This document shows positions 1 to 13,953 of a stretch of 64,000 nucleotides of DNA, piece after piece. Position 1 is the stretch's first letter. Every line of letters begins with the position of its first letter. Made by a program: the position numbers and the translations under genes. The notes beneath the pieces were generated by a model. It worked only from the letters and a program-made list of their open reading frames with translations, was not told the DNA's origin and did not search any database. The stretch comes from Nocardia carnea (lineage in GTDB: Bacteria; Actinomycetota; Actinomycetes; Mycobacteriales; Mycobacteriaceae): assembly GCF_029868325.1 (NCBI RefSeq), contig NZ_JARWNW010000233.1, positions 1 to 64,000 on the forward strand, in the 5' to 3' direction.

Positions 1-75
1 CCCGCCCCCCCCCCCCGGCGCGGGGGGGGGGCGGGGGTCCTCGCGCCGTCCGGGGGGGGGGGCCCCCCACCCGGG
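1..75. other. Homopolymeric G/C contig edge
   Basis: Runs of 8 to 14 C or G bases alternate here. The reading frame of the neighbouring hydrolase turns into implausible Pro/Gly/Arg runs exactly at this point. This looks like sequencing or assembly error at a contig end rather than real DNA. Confidence 0.75.
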
Positions 76-886
76 TGCCCGCCGCGAGCTCGGCCCGGAC
101 CTGATCGGGGGTCTGTTCCGGAATGCGGCGGGATCGATCGAGCAATGGATGCGTCGTCTTGTTCAGCCCCGCGTCGACAGCGAAGTACGCCGGCGCCGCG
201 GGCTGACCGTCGGTCATCAACGCCACGAAGGATTCCTCGCTCATCGGCTGTACCGAGGGGTTCGTCGCGCGCTGCTCGCCGATGGTGGAGGTCAGTTCCG
301 CGGACAGATTCTTTCCGCACGACGAACCGGCGCCGTGCGCCGGCATGACCGTCACCACATCGGGCAGGGTCAGCAACTTCTCGTGGACGGTGCGGTACAT
401 CGCCTTGGCCAGATCCGAGCTGGAGCTGTCACCGATGTTCACCAGGTCCGGCCTGCCCACATCCCCGATGAACAGCGAATCTCCGGTGAGAACCGCGGTG
501 GGGGTGGCGCCGGGACGCTCACGCACCAGCACGCTGATCGATTCCCAGGTATGCCCGGGGGTGGACAGGATTTCGAGGTCTGTCTCACCGAGGCGAAGGT
601 GCTCACCGTCGGCGAGGCGGCGGATGGGGTAGTCGGTCTCGGCGGCTGCACCGAACCCGATCCACGCGCCGGTCGCCTCGAGCAGTTCCAAGTGCCCGGA
701 AACGAAGTCGGCATGAAAGTGGGTGTTGATCACACCTTCGATCGTCAGGCCCAGGCGCTGTGCGTCGTCGAGGTATTCGGTGACGTCCCGGCGCGGGTCG
801 ACCACGATGGCGCGACCGGTGCTCTCGTCGCCGATCAGGTACGAAGCATGTGACAGGCACTCGAGGTAGTACTGCTCGAGAATCAT
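1..886 (-). CDS. MBL-fold persulfide dioxygenase-like hydrolase, probable rhodanese fusion (3' end cut)
   Basis: A metallo-beta-lactamase-fold protein of the ETHE1/CstB type. ATG at 886 follows a GGAGGAAA ribosome site. The zinc/iron ligands are visible as H56, H58, D60 (THFHAD) and H65, followed by STPGHT, GDSLFIGDVGRPDL and an MPAHGAG motif. Family members oxidise glutathione-, CoA- or protein-bound persulfides to sulfite. The frame continues past the MBL domain toward where CstB-like proteins carry a rhodanese domain, but the last ~20 codons lie in corrupted edge sequence, so the fusion is inferred. It is divergent from a small Cys-rich gene, and two CsoR-type palindromes sit in the shared promoter. 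Function in sulfide/persulfide detoxification is inferred from family and context. Confidence 0.88.
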   Translation of the reverse strand, partial: MILEQYYLECLSHASYLIGDESTGRAIVVDPRRDVTEYLDDAQRLGLTIEGVINTHFHADFVSGHLELLEATGAWIGFGAAAETDYPIRRLADGEHLRLGETDLEILSTPGHTWESISVLVRERPGATPTAVLTGDSLFIGDVGRPDLVNIGDSSSSDLAKAMYRTVHEKLLTLPDVVTVMPAHGAGSSCGKNLSAELTSTIGEQRATNPSVQPMSEESFVALMTDGQPAAPAYFAVDAGLNKTTHPLLDRSRRIPEQTPDQVRAELAAGTRVGGPPPRTARGPPPPPRAGGGGR

Positions 887-938
887 CGCGTTTCCTCCGT
901 ATGGTCGATTTCCCAGAGCGCGTTGTGGACAGCGTGGC

Positions 939-980
939 ATATACCCCCTAGGGTATGTCAAGTACCCCCCGGGGTATATA
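939..980. promoter_or_regulatory. Twin CsoR/CstR-type operators in divergent promoter
   Basis: Two adjacent inverted repeats: ATACCC-CCTA-GGGTAT at 941-956 and TACCCC-CC-GGGGTA at 963-976. They match the TATACCC/GGGTATA half-sites bound by CsoR-family repressors and lie between the minus-strand MBL gene and the plus-strand 56-residue gene, so one repressor could control both. A third copy sits before the regulator itself. Confidence 0.8.
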
Positions 981-1026
981 ACCGGCGGGTGTATGGAAAA
1001 CCGTCAGCGACCTTTGGAGGACTGCC

Positions 1027-1197
1027 ATGTGTTACCCCGTGAAGTGCTCGACCTGCTCGAAGACCACCTGGGGTGGTTGCGGCTCACACGTCGACAGCGT
1101 GATGCGATCTGTTGCCCCCTCTGATAGGTGTGAGTGCGCCGGGAACTCCGCCCCCTCCGGGAAAACGGGGTTCTTCGCGTCACTCTTCGGCCGCTGA
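1027..1197 (+). CDS. 56-residue Cys-rich conserved small protein
   Basis: ATG follows TTTGGAGGACTGCC, a strong ribosome site at good spacing. The product carries CSTC near the N-terminus, then TWGGCG-x-H and a CEC pair, giving about six Cys plus His arranged like a small zinc ribbon. I recognise this as a widespread uncharacterised small protein type with a C-x2-C...TWxGCGxH...CxC pattern; its role is unknown to me. It is directly downstream of the twin CsoR-type operators and upstream of the regulator, so it is probably co-induced with the persulfide dioxygenase-like gene. It could be a zinc- or persulfide-handling protein, which is inference only. Confidence 0.75.
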   Translation: MCYPVKCSTCSKTTWGGCGSHVDSVMRSVAPSDRCECAGNSAPSGKTGFFASLFGR

Positions 1198-1290
1198 CCT
1201 CGGTGTGCGCTCGGTAAGGCGCAAACGGAAAACGCGAGTCGGTCGACACGAAACGCGGCGGCTCGTCGGAGCGGCAGCACCCCGGGCGGG

Positions 1291-1308
1291 TATACCGCTA
1301 GGGGTATA
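1291..1308. promoter_or_regulatory. CsoR/CstR-type operator before the regulator
   Basis: The 18-bp site has arms TATACC and GGTATA and lies 31 bp before the ATG of the CsoR-family gene. It is the third member of the operator set in this locus and suggests autoregulation. Confidence 0.75.
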
Positions 1309-1309
1309 G

Positions 1310-1606
<297 letters not shown>

Positions 1607-1765
1607 CCCTCAACCGTCGCCCGTGGTAGCGCGGCCGTCCATCGAGCGCGTCAGGAAATTCCCCCTCCCGCTTGCTATCCGCTGCCGGAATCGGCAAGGT
1701 GGCCCATCGTGCGGCGTCGGCCTTCTCATGGCCGGGCGAGCACGGGCAAGCGGAGGGGTGTTGTA

Positions 1766-3472
1766 GTGCTGACGGCGGAATTACCCGGTGCAGTAGAGAT
1801 CTCGGAGGAAGCGCCGCAGCGCCGTGGCCGGTCGTGGCCGGCTCCGCTGGCCGCCGTGCTGGGCGGTGCTGTGCTGCTGGGATGGCGGGCGGCCGAGTAC
1901 GGCAGCTGGATCGTCGACGATGCGGGCATCACTTTCGCGTATGCGCGCAGTGTGGCCGAGGGGTTCGGGCCGGTGTTGCAGCCCGGCGCCGCGCCGGTGG
2001 AAGGGTTCTCCAACCCGGCCTGGCTTTTCGTGCTGACGGTGGGCAAATGGTGTGGTCTCTTCGACCGCGGTGCCATTTTCGGCATCCCCGATTACGCCCT
2101 CTATCCGAAGGCTGTCGCGCTCCTCTGCTGTATGGGGATCCTCGCCGCGTGCTATGCCGCCGCCCGCCGGGTATCCCGGTGGCCCGCACTGGCGACCTTT
2201 GCGGCAGGCGCTGTCCTGGCCGCGATCCCGTCCTTCGTGATCTGGTGCTTTTCGGGCCTCGAGAACGCGTTGTTCGCACTGACGGTATGTGTCCTGGCTG
2301 TCCACCTTTTCCTGGCCGTGCTCGACGGTCGGTTGTGGACACCCGCGGTGGCGGTGGCGGCCGGTGCGCTGGCCGCGTTCGCCGCGTTGACCCGCCCGGA
2401 CGGCCTGATCTACCTGGCCGCGTATCCGCTGATTTCGGTGATCCTGATGCGCCGCGCTACCTGGCCCGCGGCGCTCCGGTGCGGACTGTATTCCGGTCTC
2501 GCTTTCGCGATCCCCTTCGGGGGCTACCTGCTGTGGCGCATCGTCGAGTTCGGCAGGCTGGTTCCGAATACCGCTGTCGCCAAACATCAATCCCTGCCCT
2601 CCGTATACGACCTGGCCAGAGTGGGGGAGCTGGTGCAGTACGTAAGTGTTCCCGCGGTCGCGGCGGCCATTGTCGTGGGCGGGCTCGCGCTGTGGCCGCC
2701 GGGCAGGTGGCGTGACGGTGCTGTCGCGCTGCTGGTGCCGCTGATTCTGGCGGTGATCGCCTACTGCGTGCTGGAACCGGACTGGATGGCGCAATTCCGG
2801 TTCGCCACCCCGGCGTGGACCCTCGGCGCGGTCGTTCTCGTGCTTTCCGTAGATCAGTTGGCAGCGCAGCTGCGTAAACACGGGCGCGCACTGGTCGCGC
2901 TGGGACTGATCGCTGCCGCGATCCCGTCCGGCTGTGCGTTCGCCGGACAATCCGCGGCATACAGTGCCGACGAGGATGTGCCCGTGTGCTGGATCGCCCT
3001 CCGGTTCGGCCGCCTGTTCAACGGCTACGCGGATATCCTGCGGATCCAGCACGGCACCCTGCTCACCCCCGATATGGGTGGAAGTGCGCTGACCTCACGG
3101 TTGCAGCTGATCGATATGGCAGGGCTCACCCACACCCGGATGGCCGACATCATCGCCGGCAACGACCGCACCACCTTCGGTGACTATGTATTCGAGGAGC
3201 TGCGGCCCACTTTCATCCATACGCACGGGCCGTGGCTGGAGAACAACATCACCAGCGACGCCCGCGTCAACCGCGACTACTACGTGTTGCAACGCTCCCA
3301 GGATCCCACCGTGCCGGATGAGGACTGGGTCCGCAAAGACGTCGTGCACAGTCAGCACCAACTCGGGCAACTTCGCGACTACGCGGCTACGGCAATCCCG
3401 CCGCTGGTAGAGAAGCAGCAGACGGAGGGCTGCGGACCGGCGCTGCAACCGGGCCAGACCCTCGCCGGCTGA
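1766..3472 (+). CDS. GT-C-type membrane glycosyltransferase, AftB-like
   Basis: A polytopic membrane protein of ~568 residues. I chose GTG 1766 because GGAGG lies 9 nt upstream; a GTG at 1709 would add 19 residues. After one helix it shows a WIVDDAGITFAYAR segment followed by VEGFSNPAWL. That DDAxITFxYA...VEGxxNxxW pattern is typical of mycobacterial polyprenyl-phosphate-dependent arabinofuranosyltransferases such as AftB and related GT-C enzymes, with the Asp pair in the first extracytoplasmic loop as catalytic residues. About ten helices follow, then a ~150-residue soluble C-terminal domain. Expected to add sugars to arabinogalactan or lipoarabinomannan outside the membrane; the exact sugar is unknown. 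No ftsH-, glf- or emb-type cell-wall cluster surrounds it. Confidence 0.75.
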   Translation: MLTAELPGAVEISEEAPQRRGRSWPAPLAAVLGGAVLLGWRAAEYGSWIVDDAGITFAYARSVAEGFGPVLQPGAAPVEGFSNPAWLFVLTVGKWCGLFDRGAIFGIPDYALYPKAVALLCCMGILAACYAAARRVSRWPALATFAAGAVLAAIPSFVIWCFSGLENALFALTVCVLAVHLFLAVLDGRLWTPAVAVAAGALAAFAALTRPDGLIYLAAYPLISVILMRRATWPAALRCGLYSGLAFAIPFGGYLLWRIVEFGRLVPNTAVAKHQSLPSVYDLARVGELVQYVSVPAVAAAIVVGGLALWPPGRWRDGAVALLVPLILAVIAYCVLEPDWMAQFRFATPAWTLGAVVLVLSVDQLAAQLRKHGRALVALGLIAAAIPSGCAFAGQSAAYSADEDVPVCWIALRFGRLFNGYADILRIQHGTLLTPDMGGSALTSRLQLIDMAGLTHTRMADIIAGNDRTTFGDYVFEELRPTFIHTHGPWLENNITSDARVNRDYYVLQRSQDPTVPDEDWVRKDVVHSQHQLGQLRDYAATAIPPLVEKQQTEGCGPALQPGQTLAG

Positions 3473-3620
3473 TCTGCTTCTACGGGCGCGGGAACCGTCG
3501 GCGCCTGCGGGCCGCTCCCGGGACTGCTGCCGTGTTCCGTGCCCGTCGGAACCCGGCCGGAATTCCTACCCCCGAGCGTGTGTTGTGCCAGGAACGTATC
3601 CGCTGACGAAGGAGAGCCAG

Positions 3621-4499
3621 GTGAAGATCCGCTTCGGTATCGGGACCGGCTCGGATACCGGCCCAGCGGACCTACCGGCCCTGGTGGATCGGCTGGAAGG
3701 CGCGGGTGTCGATTCGCTGTGGTTCTCCGAACTCGTCCATTCCCAGGCCGTCGACCCTTTCGTCGGTATGGCGGTCGCGCTCGCACGGACCGAACGTCTG
3801 AAGGTCGGCACGTCGGTGGCGATTCTGCCGGGCCGCCATCCGGTGCTCGTCGCCAAGCAGCTGGCCTCGCTGGCATTGCTCGCCCCGAAACGGGTGCTGC
3901 CGGTGTTCGGGTTGAAACCGGCGCAGCCGAACGAGCTCGATCTGTTCCCGGTCATGGGCCGGCGCGGCAGCGTTTTCGACGAATCGCTGGAGTTGCTGCG
4001 TGCGGTGTTGCGTGCCGACGAAGTGGATTTCGACGGTGAACACTTCTCGGTGCGCGGCGCCGGGATCGGAAAACGACCCGCCCGCCCACCCGATATCTGG
4101 CTCGGTGGACGCGCACCGGCGGCGTTCCGCCGTATCGGCCGCCACGGCGACGGCTGGCTGGGCAGCTTCCTGACCCCGGCCGAAGCCGCCGCCGGAGTGT
4201 CCGCGATCAATACAGCGGCGGCCGCGGCAGCCCGGGAGATCGAGGCAGACCATTTCGGCATCACCCTGCTGATCACGGAAGACGGCATCCCGGACCGGTT
4301 GGCAGCGCAGCTCCGGCAGCAGCGGCCGGAGACCGATCCGACGGACCTGGTGGCGGGCGGTTGGCCGGATCTGCACCGGTTGATCGACGGCTACCTGGCG
4401 GCCGGGCTCAGCAAGTTCGTCGTGGTACCTGCGGGTGGTGCGGTGTCGGACGGTTTCCTCGATCGCTTCGCTACCGAGCTGCTGCCGCGCGAAAACTGA
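3621..4499 (+). CDS. LLM-class (F420-type) oxidoreductase
   Basis: A 292-residue luciferase-like TIM-barrel oxidoreductase. GTG 3621 is preceded by AAGGAG at 3609-3614. Segments IRFGIGTGS, SLWFSELVHS, VAILPGRHPVLVAKQLASL, PPDIWLGGRAPAAFRRIGRHGDGW are typical of the family. Actinobacterial members mostly use coenzyme F420, though FMN use cannot be excluded from sequence. The N-terminal barrel is complete and the C-terminus ends with the usual YLAAGLSKFVVVP strand. It stands alone: a membrane glycosyltransferase lies upstream with a ~150-bp gap, and no partner hints at the substrate. Confidence 0.82.
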   Translation: MKIRFGIGTGSDTGPADLPALVDRLEGAGVDSLWFSELVHSQAVDPFVGMAVALARTERLKVGTSVAILPGRHPVLVAKQLASLALLAPKRVLPVFGLKPAQPNELDLFPVMGRRGSVFDESLELLRAVLRADEVDFDGEHFSVRGAGIGKRPARPPDIWLGGRAPAAFRRIGRHGDGWLGSFLTPAEAAAGVSAINTAAAAAAREIEADHFGITLLITEDGIPDRLAAQLRQQRPETDPTDLVAGGWPDLHRLIDGYLAAGLSKFVVVPAGGAVSDGFLDRFATELLPREN

Positions 4500-4676
4500 T
4501 CCGGGCCTGTACCCGCGGTGCTGATCACGGCGCAGGCTGGAAACCAATCGCTGAACGAGGTCGCGACCAGGATGTTGTCTTGGTAGATAACCGGTAGCTC
4601 TGAGTAGGACTGCGGTATCGCATTGCGGCGCCCCGGACCGCTCCCGGGAGTGATGTGCGTCCGCGCCCGGGATTCC

Positions 4677-4682
4677 TACCGT
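4677..4682 (+). promoter_or_regulatory. -10 hexamer TACCGT, leaderless start
   Basis: TACCGT ends 6 nt before GTG 4689 and there is no Shine-Dalgarno sequence, as expected for a leaderless actinobacterial transcript. Confidence 0.5.
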
Positions 4683-4688
4683 CGATTC

Positions 4689-5450
4689 GTGACTACCGAC
4701 GACACGTTAAGCGAAGTGCGCCGACACCGTTCGGTACCACCAACCGGTCCCCGCTGGTGGCGCCGCCCCTGGATTCTCCCGTTGGCGGCTGTGGCGGTGT
4801 TGTTCGTCGCGATCTCGCTACCCCGGTATCTGACTCTCGACCCTGCTCTGTCCAGAGTTCAGCAACCCGGCGTGGCCGTGCACTACCCATTCCTGGTGGC
4901 GCACGTGATCTTCGGGTCGATCGCCATGCTCACCTGCTGTATCCAGGTATGGCCACGGTTCCGCCGGAAGTATCCGTCAGTACACCGGTATGCCGGGCGC
5001 ATCTACGTTCTGGCGGGTGTGCTGCCCGCCGGCGCAGCGGCACTCGTCCTCGGTGCCACGACTCCGTTCGGTCCGGTCGCCATGGCGAGCAACCTGCTGC
5101 TCGCCGTCATCTGGCTCGGCTGCACCCTGCAGGGCTTCCGCGCAGCCCGCCGGCGCCGTTTCGCCGACCACCGCCGGTGGATGATCCGCAGCTTTGCGCT
5201 CACCGTATCGATCATCACCAACCGAGTGTGGGGAGTGCTGGTCGGTATCGCGCTGGAACCGCAGCTCGTCACCACTTTCCGCGGCAGCGAAGAATTGTTC
5301 GGCCAAGCCGTCGGCGGGACCGTGGCGTGGCTGGGCTGGACGATACCGCTGCTGATCGCGCAGTGGTGGCTCGAGCGCGGAAACTCGGCGGTCAACGCGG
5401 GTACCGCCGCGAGGGGTGAGGCTCATAGAGCACCCGATTATGCGCGGTGA
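4689..5450 (+). CDS. DUF2306 multi-pass membrane protein
   Basis: A ~253-residue integral membrane protein of the DUF2306 type. A basic N-terminus (RWWRRPWILP) leads into the first helix; the pattern HYPFLVAHVIFGSIAML, then KYPSVHRYAGRIYVLAG and a following RFADHRRWMIRSFALTVSIITNRVW is characteristic. The conserved His residues in helices 2 and 3 and the DHRRWMIRS motif suggest a heme- or quinone-type membrane fold, but no activity is known. I prefer GTG 4689 because a TACCGT hexamer lies 6 nt before it; starts at 4623 or 4653 are possible and would add non-conserved residues. Confidence 0.75.
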   Translation: MTTDDTLSEVRRHRSVPPTGPRWWRRPWILPLAAVAVLFVAISLPRYLTLDPALSRVQQPGVAVHYPFLVAHVIFGSIAMLTCCIQVWPRFRRKYPSVHRYAGRIYVLAGVLPAGAAALVLGATTPFGPVAMASNLLLAVIWLGCTLQGFRAARRRRFADHRRWMIRSFALTVSIITNRVWGVLVGIALEPQLVTTFRGSEELFGQAVGGTVAWLGWTIPLLIAQWWLERGNSAVNAGTAARGEAHRAPDYAR

Positions 5451-5495
5451 AGCAGCCCGATTTCCAAGTGACCGACTTTCCCGGACAGTGAACAC

Positions 5496-5501
5496 TACAG
5501 T
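5496..5501 (+). promoter_or_regulatory. -10 hexamer TACAGT, leaderless start
   Basis: TACAGT lies 7 nt before GTG 5509 with no Shine-Dalgarno sequence between, arguing for leaderless translation and for this start over upstream alternatives. Confidence 0.5.
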
Positions 5502-5508
5502 CGAAGGC

Positions 5509-6102
5509 GTGAATCAGCAGGATTCAGCACCGCCGAAAGTATTTCGAGTTTCGCCGGGCGTCCAAGTGTCGATGATGGTGCTGGGCCTGATCGGGATCGC
5601 GACCGGCTCGTTACTGCACGCGACTATGTCCGCCGGCCCGTCGCTGACGTTCCCTGTGGTGTTTCCGATTGTCCTGGGTGCGCTCTGGCTTCTGATGGGA
5701 CTGAGCTACTACATCAGGCCTTCGCCCGCTGTGGCGGTCGACGATGATGGGCTGGTGCTCAGGCCGTTCGGCCGTATCCCTTGGTCTGCGATATCGCGGG
5801 TGCATGTGACCACGGCGAAGATCGACCCGAACATGAGATACCTGTCCATCGAACTGGTCGAGCCCAACCCGAAGCTCGCCGAAAGGCGTTGGCCCAGATG
5901 GATCCACGGCCCGATCAACAAGCTCGTCACCGGCCATCCGGTGACCATGCCGGAAAACTTGCTGCGCCCGATATCGCTGGACGATATCGCCGCCGAATTA
6001 CACAGGCGAAACCCAGATCTGGTCATCATCGAATCGGTGCAGCCCGGCTTCCGCCGAGGTGTGCGCCAGCGGTACAGGATGTCTCGTATACGCAAATCAT
6101 GA
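5509..6102 (+). CDS. Membrane-anchored PH-like protein (STM3941-type)
   Basis: About 197 residues: two N-terminal transmembrane helices (residues ~20-45 and ~52-70) followed by a soluble domain with PAVAVDDDGLVLRPFGRIPWSAISRVHV, which is the beta-strand pattern of bacterial PH-like domains and of the STM3941 family. Function is unknown; such domains usually face the cytoplasm next to the membrane. Start GTG 5509 is chosen from the TACAGT hexamer; GTG 5488 is an alternative. It follows the DUF2306 gene by ~60 bp on the same strand but with its own promoter signal. Confidence 0.62.
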   Translation: MNQQDSAPPKVFRVSPGVQVSMMVLGLIGIATGSLLHATMSAGPSLTFPVVFPIVLGALWLLMGLSYYIRPSPAVAVDDDGLVLRPFGRIPWSAISRVHVTTAKIDPNMRYLSIELVEPNPKLAERRWPRWIHGPINKLVTGHPVTMPENLLRPISLDDIAAELHRRNPDLVIIESVQPGFRRGVRQRYRMSRIRKS

Positions 6103-6194
6103 AGCGGTGGAGGGGATTTCGGTAATGAATCCGTTCGGGTATGCGATCATCCACACGATCGATCAGCGCTTCGAACACAGATAGGGCAAACACG

Positions 6195-6749
6195 ATGAAA
6201 TTCGCCAAAATCGCCGCAACGGCGTTGCTTTCCACCGCGGCCGTCGGCGTCATGGCCGGTACGGCACACGGTGAGGCGAATATGGCGCATCCGGTAGCCG
6301 GGCAAGTGGGCGGGAATGTGGGGTACTCGATGGCGTGGTCGCCGGACCGCTCCAGCGCGACCACCACCCTGACATCGGGTAATTTCGAGGTCACCGCGGA
6401 TTCGGTCGAGGTCGTCGCGGCCGACGGCCGAGTGCTGGAAGAGGTACCGCTGGTGTATCAGGTCGCGGGCCAAGAGGTCCGTCTCGATGCGCAAGTGGAC
6501 GCGGCCGGAACCTCCCTGACCATCGACCGTCCCGCAGCGGCCGCGAACGGTGGGCCGGTGCCGGCGGCGCCGCTGAAGGATATCGCCAGCAACGAAACGC
6601 TCATCCTGGGCGCGGCTATCGGGTGCGGGATCGGCGCCCTGATCGGGCTCGTCCTTCTGATCGTGGGTGCCCTGCCCGGTTGCCTCGTCGGTGCCATTGT
6701 CAACGGCGGCCTGGTGATGAACGGCCAGGGGATTCTGCCGCCTCGGTAA
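6195..6749 (+). CDS. Secreted protein with glycine-rich C-terminal helix
   Basis: A 184-residue exported protein. The signal peptide (residues 1-27) ends near GTAHGEA. The middle holds a beta-rich segment with SATTTLTSGNFEVTADSVEV and a repeat-like VAADGRVLEEVPLVYQVAGQ, a layout I associate with Nocardia-type secreted proteins. The C-terminal ~50 residues contain LILGAAIGCGIGALIGLVLLIVGALPGCLVG, a long glycine-zipper hydrophobic stretch, so the protein may insert into or associate with a membrane. No enzyme motif is seen. ATG 6195 gives the intact signal peptide. A perfect hairpin terminator follows downstream. Confidence 0.72.
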   Translation: MKFAKIAATALLSTAAVGVMAGTAHGEANMAHPVAGQVGGNVGYSMAWSPDRSSATTTLTSGNFEVTADSVEVVAADGRVLEEVPLVYQVAGQEVRLDAQVDAAGTSLTIDRPAAAANGGPVPAAPLKDIASNETLILGAAIGCGIGALIGLVLLIVGALPGCLVGAIVNGGLVMNGQGILPPR

Positions 6750-6838
6750 TCGAGCCTGCCTGGCGGTTCGTCTGAACCGAGCCCCGGCATGCGGTGCCGC
6801 TGAGCGCAGGCGTGTGGCATCGGTACCTCGATGAGAGA

Positions 6839-6872
6839 GATGCCCTCGCCGACCCGAGTCGGCGAGGGCATC
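6839..6872. terminator. Perfect 15-bp hairpin between convergent genes
   Basis: GATGCCCTCGCCGAC, a CCGA loop and its exact complement form a 15-bp stem between the plus-strand secreted protein and the minus-strand carboxylase. It can act for both strands; no U-tract is present, as is usual in actinobacteria. Confidence 0.8.
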
Positions 6873-6921
6873 AGCGGGACTTCAGCGGTGCACCGGTTGC
6901 CGCGTGCACCGCTCGATCAGA

Positions 6922-12387
<5,466 letters not shown>

Positions 12388-12699
12388 TCGCCGACTCCTT
12401 CCTGCGCAAGCACGAGCCCGGTCGGGCGGGGTTGCGGGTTCCGTTTGGGTCAGTCTGCCTCGTCACGACGCGAAAATGCACAGCGTGTGGGAGCTACTCG
12501 CACGTATTTTTGCGGAGCCGGTCCGGTCGCGCTCGCCGGACACGGCCGAACCGCCGGGCCGGCGACGTGATCCGCTCCGAACCCGATAGGCCTGTGAGCC
12601 GGTTCGCCATGTCGTGCATGTGCCGCTCGCAGGTGTATCGCCGCCGGTTCGGGTAGCGTTTCCGGCGAGCACCGAACGAGACTGAATACGGGGTACGGA
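12388..12699. other. Divergent intergenic region, no gene seen
   Basis: This region separates the carboxylase (minus) from the mycolyltransferase-like gene (plus) and must hold both promoters. I see the GGAAGGAG ribosome site of the carboxylase at its left edge and a TACGGG hexamer 7 nt before GTG 12700, but no convincing operator palindrome and no small reading frame. Confidence 0.4.
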
Positions 12700-13680
12700 G
12701 TGCGAGCGAGTAATCCGGTTGCGCGGGGGTGGCTGCGGAAATTCGGTGCGGTTGTCGCGGCGATACTGCTGACGACGTGGGTCGGTGGTGCGGTGGTTGC
12801 CGCGGCGCCGGTTCGCGCTCCGGTGCTGCGGGCACCGGCCGGCGGATATCAGGAGCTCGTGGTGCCGTCCGGTATGGGGCCGATCGAGGTGCAGGTGCAA
12901 TGGGCGGCGCGGGGCGGTAGTTCGGCGCTCTATGTGCTCGACGGCCTGCGGGCGCCGCAGGATCACAGCCAATGGGTCAGCGATACCGATGTCCTGAAAC
13001 GGTTCGCCGGCGACGATGTGACGCTGGTCTTCCCGGTCGGCGGGCATTCCAGTTTCTACGCCGACTGGTATCGGCCCAGCGGTACCAACGGGCAGACCAC
13101 CACGTACAAATGGGAAACCTTCCTCACCGAGGAACTCCCTGCCTATCTGGCGCGGTACGGGGTTTCGCGCACGAACAACGCCGTCGTGGGCGCCTCCATG
13201 GGTGGCGGGGCAGCGCTGACGCTGGCCGCGCACCATCGCGACCAGTTCCGGTTCGCGGGCTCCTTCTCCGGTTTCGTGAATCCGACCTTCCCGATGTGGA
13301 ACGAGGCGGTGCGCGCCGCGATGTGGGACGAGGGCCGGTTCGATGTGGACGCCATGTGGGGGCCGCCGAGTGATCCCGCATGGCGTCGCCATGATCCGAC
13401 CGTGCAGGCCGAATTGTTGCGCGGCCTGCCGATATACGTGTCGGCCGGCAACGGCGTTCCCGGGCTTCCCGATGTGCCGTACGGGGCGGGGAACACCCTG
13501 AACGCGATGGGGTTGGAGGCGATGGCCATGACCGCCGCCCGGATCTTCGCCGACCGCGTCGCGTCCCTGGGTATCCCGGCGCGAGTCGATATCGGCAACG
13601 GCACCCACACCTGGCCCTACTGGGAGCGGGCCATCACCACCGCCCGCCCGATGATCCTGGATGCGCTCGGCGCCCACTGA
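12700..13680 (+). CDS. Antigen 85-like mycolyltransferase/esterase
   Basis: A 326-residue secreted alpha/beta hydrolase. A signal peptide with a hydrophobic core at ~18-33 ends near AVVAAAP. The mature part shows the antigen 85/PS1 pattern: ELVVPSGMGPIEVQVQW, LYVLDGLRA, FPVGGHSSFYADWY and a nucleophile elbow GASMGG with Ser ~169. The acid and His are expected at the C-terminus; GNGTHTWPYWERA fits the catalytic His. Family members transfer mycoloyl groups between trehalose mycolates or to arabinogalactan. This agrees with a mycolic-acid-containing host. The start GTG is preceded by TACGGG, so it could be leaderless. Confidence 0.88.
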   Translation: MRASNPVARGWLRKFGAVVAAILLTTWVGGAVVAAAPVRAPVLRAPAGGYQELVVPSGMGPIEVQVQWAARGGSSALYVLDGLRAPQDHSQWVSDTDVLKRFAGDDVTLVFPVGGHSSFYADWYRPSGTNGQTTTYKWETFLTEELPAYLARYGVSRTNNAVVGASMGGGAALTLAAHHRDQFRFAGSFSGFVNPTFPMWNEAVRAAMWDEGRFDVDAMWGPPSDPAWRRHDPTVQAELLRGLPIYVSAGNGVPGLPDVPYGAGNTLNAMGLEAMAMTAARIFADRVASLGIPARVDIGNGTHTWPYWERAITTARPMILDALGAH

Positions 13681-13953
13681 CGAGGGCCCGGCGGGACCGC
13701 GCCGGTCAGGATTTGTCGGCGACTCGCCGCAGCGACCCCACCCGCTGCGCTGCGCAGCCGGTATCCTTCCGGTCTGCACACGCCGGGCACTGTCGCCCGT
13801 GTGCGCTGCTCATCGGGCATGAGTGAGACGGAGATCGGCTCGCCTACCGGTGCGGACGCCGGAGCGCCGGCGGAGGCACCGTACCCGGGCTCGACTCGCT
13901 GATGCCGGTCCGTTTGCCAAGTTCCGTTGTTGTGCCCACTCGACTGGAGCGCG

